Positions 52,540 to 62,588 are shown, counted from the stretch's first letter. The stretch: DNA of 64,000 nucleotides from UBA3937 sp050951585 (GCA_050951585.1 JBMNJI010000003.1:140483-204482); one strand, 5' to 3'. The notes: generated by a model not told the origin, from the sequence alone. A program made the numbers and translations.

Positions 52540-53315
52540 CAATTGGTCAATATATTCCGGGTGATTCTGTCGTGCACAAATTAGACCCGCGTACCAAGAT
52601 TATTTCTTTGGTACTATATATGGTTGGGCTTTTTGTCGTGAATAATTTTACAGGTTATCTGTTTGTGACACTGATTACCGCAGGGATAGTTTCTCTAGCA
52701 CATATTCCTTATAAGATTATTCTGAAGGGACTAAAGCCTTTAACGATTATTATTCTCTTAACCGTAGGATTACATATTTTTTTGACTGAGGGAGGCCCTC
52801 TTCTCTGGGAGTGGGGTTTTTTGCATATTTATGAAGATGGGCTCAGGCAGGGACTCTTTATGGCCTTGCGTCTGATTTATTTAGTGGTTGTCACTTCATT
52901 ATTAACCTTAACGACAACGCCGATTGTCTTAACCGATGGGTTGGAAAAAATTCTGAAGGCGTGTTTTGTGCCGATTGCCCATGAACTGGCCATGATCATG
53001 ACAATTGCGATTCGCTTTATCCCCACTTTAATTGAAGAAACGGAGAAGATTATGAAGGCCCAGAAGGCCCGGGGAGCTGATTTCGAAAGTGGCGGGTTAA
53101 TCAAACGGGCGAAGAATCTTATTCCTTTGCTGGTACCGCTTTTTTTAAGTTCCTTTCGCCGGGCGGATGATTTAGCGATGGCGATGGAAGCCCGCTGTTA
53201 TCGTGGCGGGGAAAAAAGAACCAGAGTGAAGCAATTGGTGTTTGGAGCGCGTGATATTCTGGCGTATGTCTTAATTATTGTTTTTGTGGTAGCGGCTATT
53301 TATACCCGCTCGTAA
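52524..53315 (+). CDS. ecfT: Energy-coupling factor transmembrane protein EcfT
   Basis: This 263-residue protein has several membrane helices and the two coupling motifs with Ala-Arg-Gly-type cores (QKARGADFESGG and EARCYRGG). It starts at a TTG inside ecfA2. No S component is encoded nearby. Confidence 0.95.
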   Translation: MLRDITIGQYIPGDSVVHKLDPRTKIISLVLYMVGLFVVNNFTGYLFVTLITAGIVSLAHIPYKIILKGLKPLTIIILLTVGLHIFLTEGGPLLWEWGFLHIYEDGLRQGLFMALRLIYLVVVTSLLTLTTTPIVLTDGLEKILKACFVPIAHELAMIMTIAIRFIPTLIEETEKIMKAQKARGADFESGGLIKRAKNLIPLLVPLFLSSFRRADDLAMAMEARCYRGGEKRTRVKQLVFGARDILAYVLIIVFVVAAIYTRS

Positions 53316-53330
53316 AAGGGAGATTACTAT

Positions 53331-54086
53331 ATGCGTAATATTAAGCTGACGATCGCCTATGACGGAACAGAGTTCCACGGTTTTCAGGTCCAAAAAGGGA
53401 CCGGGTTAAAGACTATTCAGGGAACGTTGGAAAAAGTCTTAAGTATCCTTACGAAGGAACAAATTACGGTGATTGGTTCGGGAAGGACCGATGCCGGCGT
53501 GCATGCCAGGGGGCAGGTTGTGAACTTTTTCAGCAATACGCGGATCCCGGTGGAACGTTTTCCTGTGGCGGTCAATTCGTTATTACCGGCAAGTATTGTG
53601 GTGAAAGATGCGGAAGAGGTAGGGCCTGATTTTCATGCCCGCTTCCAGGCGCTCAGGAAGACATATTGCTATACAATTTTTAATGATCGCATTATGGATC
53701 CGTTTTGGCGGTTTTATGCTTATCATGTGCCGGTGCAATTAGATGTAGCGGCGATGGAGAAGGCTTGCGCTTTTTTCCTCGGCCGGCATGATTTCAGGGG
53801 TTTTTGCGCCAGCGATACCGCAGTAAAGGATTTTGTGAGATCGATCGAGGCTTGTTCCCTGAAGCAGGATGGACCGTTAATTAGGTTAACGGTGACCGGG
53901 GACGGGTTTTTATATAATATGGTCAGGATTATGGCAGGGACTATTCTGGAAGTCGGGAAGAAAAAGCGGGGTGCGGAAGAGATTCCGGAAATACTCAAAA
54001 CGGGGCAGCGGGTCGCGGCAGGAGCAACACTTCCTCCCTGGGGTTTATGTCTGCTTTCCGTGGAATATCCGCACAATCTTCAATAA
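53331..54086 (+). CDS. truA: tRNA pseudouridine synthase A
   Basis: This 251-residue enzyme makes pseudouridine at positions 38-40 of tRNA. The catalytic aspartate is in GSGRTDAGVHARGQV (about residues 47-61). In Bacillota truA normally precedes rplM-rpsI; here that order is interrupted by an rpsI scrap and a foreign gene. Confidence 0.97.
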   Translation: MRNIKLTIAYDGTEFHGFQVQKGTGLKTIQGTLEKVLSILTKEQITVIGSGRTDAGVHARGQVVNFFSNTRIPVERFPVAVNSLLPASIVVKDAEEVGPDFHARFQALRKTYCYTIFNDRIMDPFWRFYAYHVPVQLDVAAMEKACAFFLGRHDFRGFCASDTAVKDFVRSIEACSLKQDGPLIRLTVTGDGFLYNMVRIMAGTILEVGKKKRGAEEIPEILKTGQRVAAGATLPPWGLCLLSVEYPHNLQ

Positions 54087-54087
54087 A

Positions 54088-54168
54088 TCTATCGCCCGCG
54101 TTTGGCTCGTACCCGGGGAAGGAAAAGTTGTGGTCAAGTCGGGCACCGCAGTTCTCCAAGAGCTAAAT
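54088..54168 (+). pseudogene. Chimeric remnant of rpsI
   Basis: The bases just after the truA stop match rpsI 56179-56224 with few changes (Ser-Ile-Ala-Arg-Val then LVPGEGKVVV) and then jump to the 3' end of rpsI (GCACCGCAGTTCTC, AAGAG). The middle of the gene is missing. It marks a duplication or rearrangement of the rplM-rpsI region. Confidence 0.75.
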
Positions 54169-54184
54169 GTGGTCAGGGAATGAG

Positions 54185-54220
54185 AAAAGCTTCGAAAACA
54201 CTTTTATTTTCGAAGCTTTT
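54185..54220. terminator. Bidirectional terminator between truA and the HExxH gene
   Basis: AAAAGCTTCGAAAA and TTTTCGAAGCTTTT form a perfect 14-bp stem with an 8-nt loop. A and T tracts on both sides suit convergent transcripts. Confidence 0.8.
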
Positions 54221-54251
54221 ATTTCTTGGCCATGGTATTTTGTTTTCAGTA

Positions 54252-55400
54252 TTAAAGAAGTTTGACCCTGTTATAGGTTTTCCAACTATCTATAAAATAA
54301 AGTTGCCATTGCTGATGTGTATCATAGGCCGCACGTTCGAAATTATTGATCAGTATATCAAAATTTTTCAGGCCCGTCTTACTAAAAAATGCATTTACAC
54401 CTGTTTTTAAAAACTGCCCACGATAAAGCCCAAATTGAAAAATGTGGGTTCTTTCGTGTCCGATTACATATGATAGTGTCAATGGATTTTTAAATGCTCC
54501 TTGATAAAAGGTAATTTTGTTTCTATATGTACTGGTGGTTGCTAATATTTCTTCTCCTTTTTCGTTTAATTTTATTTTATTAACGATCTTTATTTTGACA
54601 CCGGAGAGATCAGCACCGCTCATGTCGGCGACTGTCCGTACAACGCCTTCATTCATAGGAAGCCTTTTATTGTTTTTTATTAACGGGGCCAGTTCTTCCA
54701 GGGGGACCTTGGGATAGGTTTTGGAGATCTTACCCGCTTTGGCCAGAGCATTGATTTGTCCTCCGCCGATTAAGCATGAGCCTATTACCGCCGTTGTTTC
54801 GCCACAGATACTTCCTGTTTTAAGTGGATCCTTCACTACTTCTTTGGCATGCCCGTATAAACCATCTATAATAGGCAAAGGATTTAACGCCACACCGGCA
54901 ACCGTCTGGACACCGTTAATCACCATGTCTTGATATTTCTTGGGATTTTCGGAAACGCGGTAACCAAAACTGATCAAACGTTCCGGTGCTGTGGGAATCT
55001 TTGCGCCCAAAGAATAAAGCTCACCGCATAGCGTCCCACTTCCCTTAAGCAATCCCGCGGCCAATCCATAACCGAAGTTATTGGCATAGTCTAACCCCTT
55101 GACGAGTGTGTTTTGTTGATCCAACCCGTATTTTTTTATCCAAGAGGAGTTACTTTTCAGTCCTTCTGCTTTAAACCAATCGGCAGCTTGATTAAATGGT
55201 GTTGTAATTTTAGATTTGTACGCCGCAATTATTTTGTTGCTTTGCTCTATTTGCTTATCGGTGAACCCCCTAATAAATCCATTTATATCATATCCCCACG
55301 CATTCCCCGGGAAGCATTGTATCAATAAGATAAGGATAGATATTTTTATTAAGAAAAGCATGATATTAGTAAATTTATTCTTGGTGAGCGTTAGACCCAC
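54252..55400 (-). CDS. Secreted protein with a HExxH zinc-metallopeptidase motif
   Basis: This 382-residue product has an N-terminal signal sequence (hydrophobic core about residues 14-28, likely cleavage after NAWG). A middle region with small, hydrophobic and glycine-rich stretches (VINGVQTVAGVALNPLPIIDG, about 160-180) resembles polymorphic-toxin linkers. Near the C-terminus GHERTHIFQFG gives a zincin HExxH. I do not recognise the family. The start is GTG at 55400 or ATG at 55361. Transcribed against its neighbours and wedged between truA and rplM, it looks acquired. Confidence 0.75.
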   Translation of the reverse strand: MGLTLTKNKFTNIMLFLIKISILILLIQCFPGNAWGYDINGFIRGFTDKQIEQSNKIIAAYKSKITTPFNQAADWFKAEGLKSNSSWIKKYGLDQQNTLVKGLDYANNFGYGLAAGLLKGSGTLCGELYSLGAKIPTAPERLISFGYRVSENPKKYQDMVINGVQTVAGVALNPLPIIDGLYGHAKEVVKDPLKTGSICGETTAVIGSCLIGGGQINALAKAGKISKTYPKVPLEELAPLIKNNKRLPMNEGVVRTVADMSGADLSGVKIKIVNKIKLNEKGEEILATTSTYRNKITFYQGAFKNPLTLSYVIGHERTHIFQFGLYRGQFLKTGVNAFFSKTGLKNFDILINNFERAAYDTHQQWQLYFIDSWKTYNRVKLL

Positions 55401-55559
55401 CCCCTCGGAAAATATTCGCTATTATTCAAAATAGTCAGTATAATATTAGCATACCGATTGCATCCGGTCAAGGTATTTTAATACCATTCTGCTGATTTTC
55501 CATATTTGCAAAAGTAATTTCCATTTGAGATATTTAACACACATTTGGCAAAAGAAACC

Positions 55560-55588
55560 TTGACACAATAGACCCTGTATAATAAAAT
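55560..55588 (+). promoter_or_regulatory. Putative promoter of rplM-rpsI
   Basis: TTGACA (55560-55565) and TAAAAT (55583-55588) are 17 bp apart. It would give rplM-rpsI its own promoter now that the insertion cuts it from truA. Confidence 0.55.
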
Positions 55589-55682
55589 GGTAGTGCTGTA
55601 TTTGATTCCACTAGCCCCGGGATCAATTACAAAGTAAACGAAGAAGAGCATGATTAAAGAAGAGATTTAGGAGGGAATAGAT

Positions 55683-56117
55683 TTGCGTACCTTCATGGCG
55701 AAAGCACAAGATATTCCACGCAAATGGTATATTATTGATGCTGCTAATAAAACCCTTGGCCGTTTAGCGTCGGAAGCGGCAGCTATTTTACGTGGCAAAC
55801 ATAAACCAATTTTTACACCTAATGTTGATACCGGCGATTTTGTCATTATCATCAATGCGGAAAAAGTGGTTGTAACCGGCAACAAGCTGCAAGATAAAAT
55901 GTATTACCGGCATTCACGTTATCCGGGCGGGTTGAAAACGATTAATTTAGAGGGATTATTACAGAAGAAGCCCGAAATGGTTCTGGAAAGAGCGATTAAA
56001 GGAATGCTTCCTCATAATCGGCTTGGTGATGCGATGTTCAGAAAACTGAAAGTATACAAAGGACCACAGCACCCCCATCAGGCTCAAAAACCTGAAGTCT
56101 GGGAATTACGGGGTTAA
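55683..56117 (+). CDS. rplM: 50S ribosomal protein L13
   Basis: This 144-residue protein starts at TTG 55683 (MRTFMAKAQDIPRKWYIIDA), five bases after GGAGGGA; the family start resembles MKTYMAK, so ATG 55695 is less likely. GRLASEAAAILRGKHKP is conserved. Confidence 0.96.
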   Translation: MRTFMAKAQDIPRKWYIIDAANKTLGRLASEAAAILRGKHKPIFTPNVDTGDFVIIINAEKVVVTGNKLQDKMYYRHSRYPGGLKTINLEGLLQKKPEMVLERAIKGMLPHNRLGDAMFRKLKVYKGPQHPHQAQKPEVWELRG

Positions 56118-56135
56118 GGAAGGGAGGAAGAAAAA

Positions 56136-56528
56136 ATGGCGGAAGTACAATATTATGGAACAGGTCGTCGTAAAACTTCTATCGCCCGCGTTCGGCTCGT
56201 GCCCGGGGAAGGAAAAGTTGTGGTTAATCAAAGACCATTAGATGAATTCTTCGGTAAAAAGACGCTGGAGATGATTGCAAGACAGCCTTTAGTGCTTACC
56301 AAAACCGAAGGAAGATTTGATGTTATTGCGAAGGTAGAAGGCGGCGGGATTACTGGTCAGGCCGGTGCAATCCGTTTAGGGATTGCCAGAGCTTTATTGA
56401 AAGTTGATCCCGAAATGAGACCGGCTTTGAAACGGGCCGGATTCTTGACACGTGACCCCAGAATGAAGGAAAGAAAGAAGTATGGCTTGAAGGGCGCACG
56501 TCGTGCACCGCAGTTCTCTAAGAGATAA
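56136..56528 (+). CDS. rpsI: 30S ribosomal protein S9
   Basis: This 130-residue protein starts MAEVQYYGTGRRKTSIARV and ends in the conserved KKYGLKGARRAPQFSKR tail, which reaches the P site. It is intact; a chimeric scrap of the same gene lies 2 kb upstream after truA. Confidence 0.97.
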   Translation: MAEVQYYGTGRRKTSIARVRLVPGEGKVVVNQRPLDEFFGKKTLEMIARQPLVLTKTEGRFDVIAKVEGGGITGQAGAIRLGIARALLKVDPEMRPALKRAGFLTRDPRMKERKKYGLKGARRAPQFSKR

Positions 56529-56627
56529 ATTGCATAGTAAAAGAAACAAAAGAGCTACAGAAAAGAAGCGTTCTCTTAGGGATTGAAGAAAAACTTGAAT
56601 GAACAGCTTCAAGCGGGGCAAAAAGAG

Positions 56628-56672
56628 ACCAGTCACAATCAGGCATGAATGCTTGAAGTGACTGGTTTTTTA
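56628..56672. terminator. Terminator after rpsI
   Basis: ACCAGTCAC (56628-56636) pairs with GTGACTGGT (56658-56666), followed by a T-run. The convergent hsdR gene ends about 40 bp further on. Confidence 0.85.
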
Positions 56673-56709
56673 TTAAAGATATTTTTTTGAATTAGTGATT
56701 GATATTAAT

Positions 56710-57588
56710 CTATATCAAACCTAAATACTTTTCAAAGAATATCATCAGTTTTTCAATAATTCCTTGCTTTTTCGCAGCCCTGCCTCCGCCAAAGCGGGAT
56801 ACAGGTGGCATGATTTTATCAATATCTGTACCGGTCGTTTTAAGCATTCCGTCTCGGAAAGCATTGTCGATGAAACGGCGGGTTTCTTCAGGCTTTAATC
56901 TTTCTTCTTCTATAATTGCTGTAATATCCGCTTCCTTACGCTCATGGAGGAATTTACGCCAATCCTCATCCACTTTGGTCGATACATTGACTTGCTCAAT
57001 AAAACGCTCGATAAGTTCTTTCTTACTTCGAAGTTCAATACTCGAATTGATAGCCTTATCAATGGTCGTAAGAATGGTTTTATCCTTACAGTTGGATTTT
57101 TGATATTTGGCTACAAGCATAAGGATGTAGTCAATATTTACCTCTATCTGTTTGACCAGTTCAATCTCGAAAACTATGTCATCATTAATAGTTTCTTTGT
57201 CACCATCAGCACCTTTTCTATATTCCTGATACAGGTCAATATAAATGCTCTGATAGTCCTGAAAATCCCTTTCAGATAAAATCTCATTTCCTTCAAAGTC
57301 ATCGAAAGAAGTAAGAATATTTCTGAGCCGAAGTATTGCTCCATATAGCCGTATAAAGTCTTTTTCAGCTTCTTCTCCGAGAATAGGTTGTCCAAGGGGA
57401 TACTGTGTTGTAAGAGTTGTAATCAATTCAGCATAGCCCGGCTTATACTCACCTTTATCATCATAGCCGTTATAGTATTCTTCGTATGTTTTTAGCAGTA
57501 CAATACCGCCAGCATCCTTATTGCCGAATAGTGCAATAGCTTTGTCTGTTTCTTCTTTCAAATCTCTGAAAGCAAACGATATTACCAT
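56710..57588 (-). pseudogene. hsdR: HsdR C-terminal part (frameshifted off)
   Basis: This 292-residue frame continues HsdR after a shift: FRDLKEETDKAIALFGNKDAGGIVLLKTYEEYY is the usual sequel to the GNIVCF at the end of the N-terminal ORF. It holds the helical C-terminal region that docks to the methylase. The overlap is at 57518-57588, with one extra base near 57565. Confidence 0.75.
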
Positions 57589-59812
57589 AGGTCTTAACGC
57601 TGTTTAGGATGCGGTTAGTTCTTGAAAAAGCCTGAATCAGTCCATGCTGTCTCAGGTTTTTGTCTACCCATAGCGTATTCAGGGTTGTTGCATCAAAGCC
57701 TGTCAGGAACATATTGACAACAATCAATATATCAATCTCCCGATTCTTTACACGAAGAGAGAGGTCTTTATAATAATTCTGGAACTTATCCGAGGATGTA
57801 TCGTAATTTGTGCTAAATGTGGAATTGTAATCTCGGATAGCCGCCTCAAGAAAATCTCTGGAGCTCTGGTCAAGGTTTTCCATATTAAAATCCTCTTCAG
57901 GCAACAGTCCATCTGGCTCCTCCTCATTTGCACTAAAACTGAAAATAGTTGCTATGGTAAGATTACGGTTCTTTTCCTCTATCTGCTTCTTAAACTCATT
58001 ATAGTATCTGATTGCCATTGGGATGGATGCAGCAGCAAATATGGAGTTGAAACCGGCAACTCGCCTTGTTTCACGCTTTTCAATCATCTTTTTAGGGTTG
58101 TGCTTATCTGCTTCTTCCCATTTCGCAGAGAATGTGTAATAACTATTGCGCTTCGTCTTCTGATCAAAGTGTTCAAGAACGTAAGAAACAATTTCACTGA
58201 TTCGCTGTGGATCTGCTAAGGCTTTTTCTCTATCTATGCTATAGACTTTTTTATCATTAACGTAATCAGGCATCTTGATGGTGTTAATAAAATCTATTCT
58301 AAAAGGCAGAACATTCCCATCATTGATGGCATCCACAATGGTATAAGTATGCAGTTTTTCTCCAAAAGCCTGCTCGGTTGTGCGAAGCAGTGGGTTACCT
58401 CCTGAACTAGCATTGGCAGCAAAAATCGGGGTTCCCGTAAAGCCGAAGATATGGTAGTTCTTAAAACTCTTCGTGATAGCTTGATGCATTTCACCAAATT
58501 GGGAACGGTGGCACTCATCAAAAATCAGCACCACATGTTTCTTATAAATATCATGCTGTTTGTTTTTACGGATGAATATATCCAACTTCTGAATAGTGGT
58601 TACAATGATTTTGTATTCATGAGGATTTCCTTTTTCATCCCTGTCTTCCAATTGTCTTTGAAGAACTCTTGTGGACGTATTACCGTTAGCTGCCCCTTTT
58701 TCAAAACGATCATATTCCTTCATGGTCTGATAGTCTAGGTCTTTACGGTCAACAACAAACAATACCTTGTCTATGTAAGGCAAGGCAGAAGCTAATTGGG
58801 CTGTCTTAAAACTGGTCAATGTCTTACCGGAGCCTGTTGTATGCCAAATATATCCTCCAGCTGCAGTTGTGCCCATCTTCTTGTAGTTGGTTGATACTAC
58901 AATACGTGATAATATACGTTCTGCAGCAGCTATTTGATAAGGACGCATTACAAGGAGCAGATCTTCAGATGTAAAGATACAATATTTTGTTAGTATATTT
59001 AAGAGGGTATGCTTGGCAAAAAATGTTTTAGTAAAGTCCACAAGATCAGGAATAATTTTGTTATTTGCATCTGCCCAAAAGCTGGTAAACTCAAAGCTGT
59101 TGCTTGTTTTTTTGCTTCTTCGACGTTCACTGCTGCTTTGCTCCTTGATATGTGCGTTTCTTGTGGTGTTGCTATAATACTTTGTATGGGTACCATTGGA
59201 AATTACAAATACCTGCACATACTCAAATAAACCAGAAGCCGCCCAAAAGCTGTCACGTTGGTATCGTTTTATCTGGTTGAAGGCTTCACGGATAGCAACA
59301 CCACGACGCTTTAACTCCACATGAACTAGTGGAAGTCCATTTACAAGGATTGTTACATCATATCGAGTTTCATGCTTGCCGCCTGCTTCTTCGTATTGAT
59401 TAATAACCTGCAGGCGATTGTTATGGATATTCTTTTTATCCAAAAGGTAGATATTCTTTGTTGTTCCATCTTCACGTTTTAGAATCTGGATATGGTCATC
59501 TTGAATCTTTCTAGTTTTCTCAATAATCCCTTCATTTGTATTGGCAATACATTCTGTGAAAAATCTATCCCATTCACTGTCAGTAAAGGTGAAGTCATTA
59601 AGCAGTTCAAGTTGCTTTCGGAGATTTGCTATCAATGCAGCTTCATTGTACACTGAAATATATTCATATCCTTGGGAAGTCAGTTGCCTAATAAACTCCC
59701 GCTCAAGTTCCGCCTCGCTTTGATACTTTTCAGGACGGACATTGTATTCAGCTGCATATTCAGCAACAACCGTTGCTTCGTCAGTACTGGCAACGATGTT
59801 GTAGATACTCAT
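57518..59812 (-). CDS. hsdR: Type I restriction endonuclease subunit R, N-terminal part
   Basis: This 764-residue product has the nuclease core (DVTILVNG, then VHVELKRRG, a PD-D/ExK type site, about 158-182), Walker A TTGSGKTL, DECHRSQFG (DEAD-like) and GFTGTP of the helicase motor. The reading breaks after GNIVCF and is taken up by the next frame. The shift would leave an R subunit without its C-terminal domain. It is downstream of hsdS with a 4-bp overlap. Confidence 0.9.
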   Translation of the reverse strand: MSIYNIVASTDEATVVAEYAAEYNVRPEKYQSEAELEREFIRQLTSQGYEYISVYNEAALIANLRKQLELLNDFTFTDSEWDRFFTECIANTNEGIIEKTRKIQDDHIQILKREDGTTKNIYLLDKKNIHNNRLQVINQYEEAGGKHETRYDVTILVNGLPLVHVELKRRGVAIREAFNQIKRYQRDSFWAASGLFEYVQVFVISNGTHTKYYSNTTRNAHIKEQSSSERRRSKKTSNSFEFTSFWADANNKIIPDLVDFTKTFFAKHTLLNILTKYCIFTSEDLLLVMRPYQIAAAERILSRIVVSTNYKKMGTTAAGGYIWHTTGSGKTLTSFKTAQLASALPYIDKVLFVVDRKDLDYQTMKEYDRFEKGAANGNTSTRVLQRQLEDRDEKGNPHEYKIIVTTIQKLDIFIRKNKQHDIYKKHVVLIFDECHRSQFGEMHQAITKSFKNYHIFGFTGTPIFAANASSGGNPLLRTTEQAFGEKLHTYTIVDAINDGNVLPFRIDFINTIKMPDYVNDKKVYSIDREKALADPQRISEIVSYVLEHFDQKTKRNSYYTFSAKWEEADKHNPKKMIEKRETRRVAGFNSIFAAASIPMAIRYYNEFKKQIEEKNRNLTIATIFSFSANEEEPDGLLPEEDFNMENLDQSSRDFLEAAIRDYNSTFSTNYDTSSDKFQNYYKDLSLRVKNREIDILIVVNMFLTGFDATTLNTLWVDKNLRQHGLIQAFSRTNRILNSVKTYGNIVCFQRFERRNRQSYCTIRQ

Positions 59813-61019
59813 GCCGTCACCTCCTTGAAAGATAACAATCTATCCCTGTAATATTCATATTGCTTTTGCCTAGCTTCAATTTCAGCAGGAATGCCGCTGG
59901 TTAAGTCGTTGCACAGAGCGTCAAAGCGATCGAGGATAGCTACGATGCGTTTTTGCTCTTCGAGGGAAGGGACAGGAATAAGAGCTTTCCCTATATTTTC
60001 TGCTGATATTGAGCATATTTTACCTTCTGAAACATATCTCCTTATCTGTAAATTATAAATACTAGTCCTTAAATAATGAGAAATATATTTAGGATTTATG
60101 CAGTGTTTGAATATATAACATGCATCGTGAATGGCTACTTTTTCATCGCCCAACCACGCTACTCCAATTCCAATTTCTTCATGGTTTTCACCTGCTTGAA
60201 CAATAACAACATCATTTTTTTCTGCAAACCTCATTTTTTGGGCTAGTTCTTTCTCTAAAAACCATTTTGTCTCTCGGGCACTTGTTCCATAGTGGGTATA
60301 TAAATCACCATAATGAATGCATGGAACTCCTTCTTCTCTCATATCTTTTCTGACAAATCTTTTTCCTCTAGTAAACTTACCTAATTCGTGCAATGAAACT
60401 AACTTAACATTGTCACGTTTGGATTTTAGAATCATCTCATCATAATTTCTTCCAAATAATTCATCTCTATAATACTCATACTGCTTTTCTTCTTGCTGTA
60501 AGCTCTGCTGTAAGCTCTGCTGTAAGCTCTGTGAAATTATCCAGAATACGGACAATTTCCTGCTGAACAGGTAGAGGGGGAACGGGGATTTCGAATTCTT
60601 CTGTAATCCCTGATGAGAAATCTGCGGCATGATCCTACCTGTACGCAGTTTTCTAAAATTGAAAGGTTGCTTTTAAGTACATAATATAAATACTTCATAT
60701 CTATTTCATTATCGGCTGTATACATCCACATTTGTTCCTAAATGAAACATGGCTTATCATATTGTACAGCATAATTTACACCTCTGGATGACCATCATGC
60801 TGCAACTTTGTAATATTGTGCATATTGGTATATCTTTCACATTGCGTTGATCAGTTGTTCCACCTGCATAGATACTGGATTTCACCATGGGATTCTCAAT
60901 GTTCTTTAACATTCTTCCTGCTTTAATTGTACCCTTATCTTTTATAGACTTCCGCTAATCGTTTCATACTCCACCCCATCTGGACAAAGTTCAGCAATCA
61001 ATTCATCTAACTTACTCAT
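59809..61019 (-). pseudogene. hsdS: Type I specificity subunit HsdS, disrupted
   Basis: The true start is ATG at 61019, overlapping the hsdM stop (ATGA). It reads MSKLDELIAELCPDGVEYE and stops at about codon 26. Homology resumes in other frames (MWMYTADNEIDMKYLYYVL; MPQISHQGLQK; EIPVPPLPVQQEIVRILDNF) with at least three shifts between 60480 and 60650. From 60630 on, a 273-residue frame encodes the second target-recognition domain (RGKRFVRKDM, HYGDLYTHYGTS) and the C-terminal conserved helix. The first recognition domain is badly broken. Confidence 0.8.
60495..60530 (-). repeat. Three 12-bp repeats in the central conserved region of hsdS
   Basis: Three perfect tandem copies of GCTGTAAGCTCT (+ strand) encode ELTA-ELTA-ELTA in the HsdS frame (after NFT). 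In EcoR124-type systems the number of TAEL repeats sets the distance between the two half-sites. Next to it an A-run indel shifts the frame. Confidence 0.85.
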
Positions 61020-62584
61020 TCGCCCACCTCAATTTCCGCAATAATCTTATCTATTTCTTCCCTTAAAATCTGCTCTCTCGCCACAATTTTTTCTATCTCA
61101 GCATTGAGGGCAACAATATCAATTTTTTCCCTTGTATCCTCTTGTTCCACATAGGTAGAAACAGAAAGGTTGTAATCCTCTTCAGCTATTTCACTGTTTG
61201 GCACAAGCCTAGCAAAATGCTCTATATCTTTTCTATCTTTGAATGCGTTAAGAATGGTCTCAATATTTTCTTGTGTAAGCTTGTTGTTATTCGTAACCTT
61301 TACAAATTCCTTTGATGCATCGATAAATAAGGTGCTATTTTCCGATTTAGATTTCTTTAGAACCATAATGCAGGTAGCAATGCTAGTACCATAGAACAAG
61401 TTATCCGGTAACTGAATGATACAGTCGATATAGTTATTGTCAATCAGGTACTGCCTGATTTTCTTTTCAGCACCACCGCGATACATTACACCGGGGAAAC
61501 ATACAATAGCCGCTGTTCCGTTTGTTGCAAGCCAAGAAAGGCTATGCATAATAAAAGCAAGATCTGCCTTGGATTTAGGAGCCAATACTCCCGCTGGAGA
61601 AAAACGGGGATCGTTAATCAAAATAGGATCATTGTCGCCCTTCCATTTAATAGAGTATGGAGGATTTGATACAATGGCTTCAAAAGGCTCATCATCCCAA
61701 TGTTGCGGATCTGTTAGCGTGTCACCAAGGGCAATATCAAATTTGTCATAATCAATATCGTGCAGGAACATATTAATTCTGCACAGGTTGTAGGTTGTAA
61801 TGTTGATTTCTTGACCGAAGAAACCTTGACGTACATTTTCTTTTCCTAAGATTTTTGCAAACTTTAGCAGTAGAGAACCAGAACCACAAGCGGGGTCATA
61901 TACCTTGTTGACTTCAGTTTTTCCTACTAATGTTAAGTGGGTAAGGAGTTCAGAAACCTCCTGCGGCGTATAGTATTCACCACCACTTTTTCCTGCATTG
62001 GATGCATACATACCCATTAAGAATTCATAAGCATCACCGAATGCATCTATGGTATTGTCTTTGTAATCTCCTAGCTTCATTTCTCCAACAGAATTCATTA
62101 GCTTAACCAGCTTTTCATTACGCTTTACTACAGTGTTACCTAGCTTATTGCTGTTAACATCAATATCGTCAAACAGGCCTTTGAAATTATCTTCACTCTC
62201 TGTTCCTTGGGCAGATGCTTCTATATTACTGAAAATCTGTTCCAGTGTTTCATTTAAGTTTTCATCGTCCTTTGCACGAGCTCGGACATTTTCAAAAAGC
62301 TCGCTGGGTAAGATAAAGAAGCCTTTTGTCTTAACTAAATCCTCTCGTGCCTGTTCTGCTTCTTCGTCGGATAGCTTAGCATAATCAAATTCCGTATTGC
62401 CAGCTTCCCATTCTCCGGCGTTAATATAGGCAGTAATATTTTCAGATATGTAGCGGTAAAACAGCATACCTAGAACATATTGCTTAAAGTCCCATCCATC
62501 TACACTGCCTCTTAAATCATTTGCCATATTCCATATCGTGCGGTGCAATTCCGCCCGTTCCTGTTCTTTTCTGTTATTTTCCAT
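61016..62584 (-). CDS. hsdM: Type I DNA methyltransferase subunit M
   Basis: This 522-residue N6-adenine methylase has the N-terminal HsdM helical domain (about 1-150), SAM-binding motif I DPACGSGSLLLKF and catalytic motif IV NPPYSIKW. ATG 62584 follows GGGAGTAG; the upstream TTG is unlikely. It is intact, but without a working HsdS it should have no target. Confidence 0.95.
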   Translation of the reverse strand: MENNRKEQERAELHRTIWNMANDLRGSVDGWDFKQYVLGMLFYRYISENITAYINAGEWEAGNTEFDYAKLSDEEAEQAREDLVKTKGFFILPSELFENVRARAKDDENLNETLEQIFSNIEASAQGTESEDNFKGLFDDIDVNSNKLGNTVVKRNEKLVKLMNSVGEMKLGDYKDNTIDAFGDAYEFLMGMYASNAGKSGGEYYTPQEVSELLTHLTLVGKTEVNKVYDPACGSGSLLLKFAKILGKENVRQGFFGQEINITTYNLCRINMFLHDIDYDKFDIALGDTLTDPQHWDDEPFEAIVSNPPYSIKWKGDNDPILINDPRFSPAGVLAPKSKADLAFIMHSLSWLATNGTAAIVCFPGVMYRGGAEKKIRQYLIDNNYIDCIIQLPDNLFYGTSIATCIMVLKKSKSENSTLFIDASKEFVKVTNNNKLTQENIETILNAFKDRKDIEHFARLVPNSEIAEEDYNLSVSTYVEQEDTREKIDIVALNAEIEKIVAREQILREEIDKIIAEIEVGE

Positions 62585-62588
62585 AACT

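Noticed and set aside
55560..55583. TATAAT at 55578-55583 as the -10 of rplM
   Set aside because: Only 12 bp separate it from TTGACA; TAAAAT five bases on gives a 17-bp spacer.
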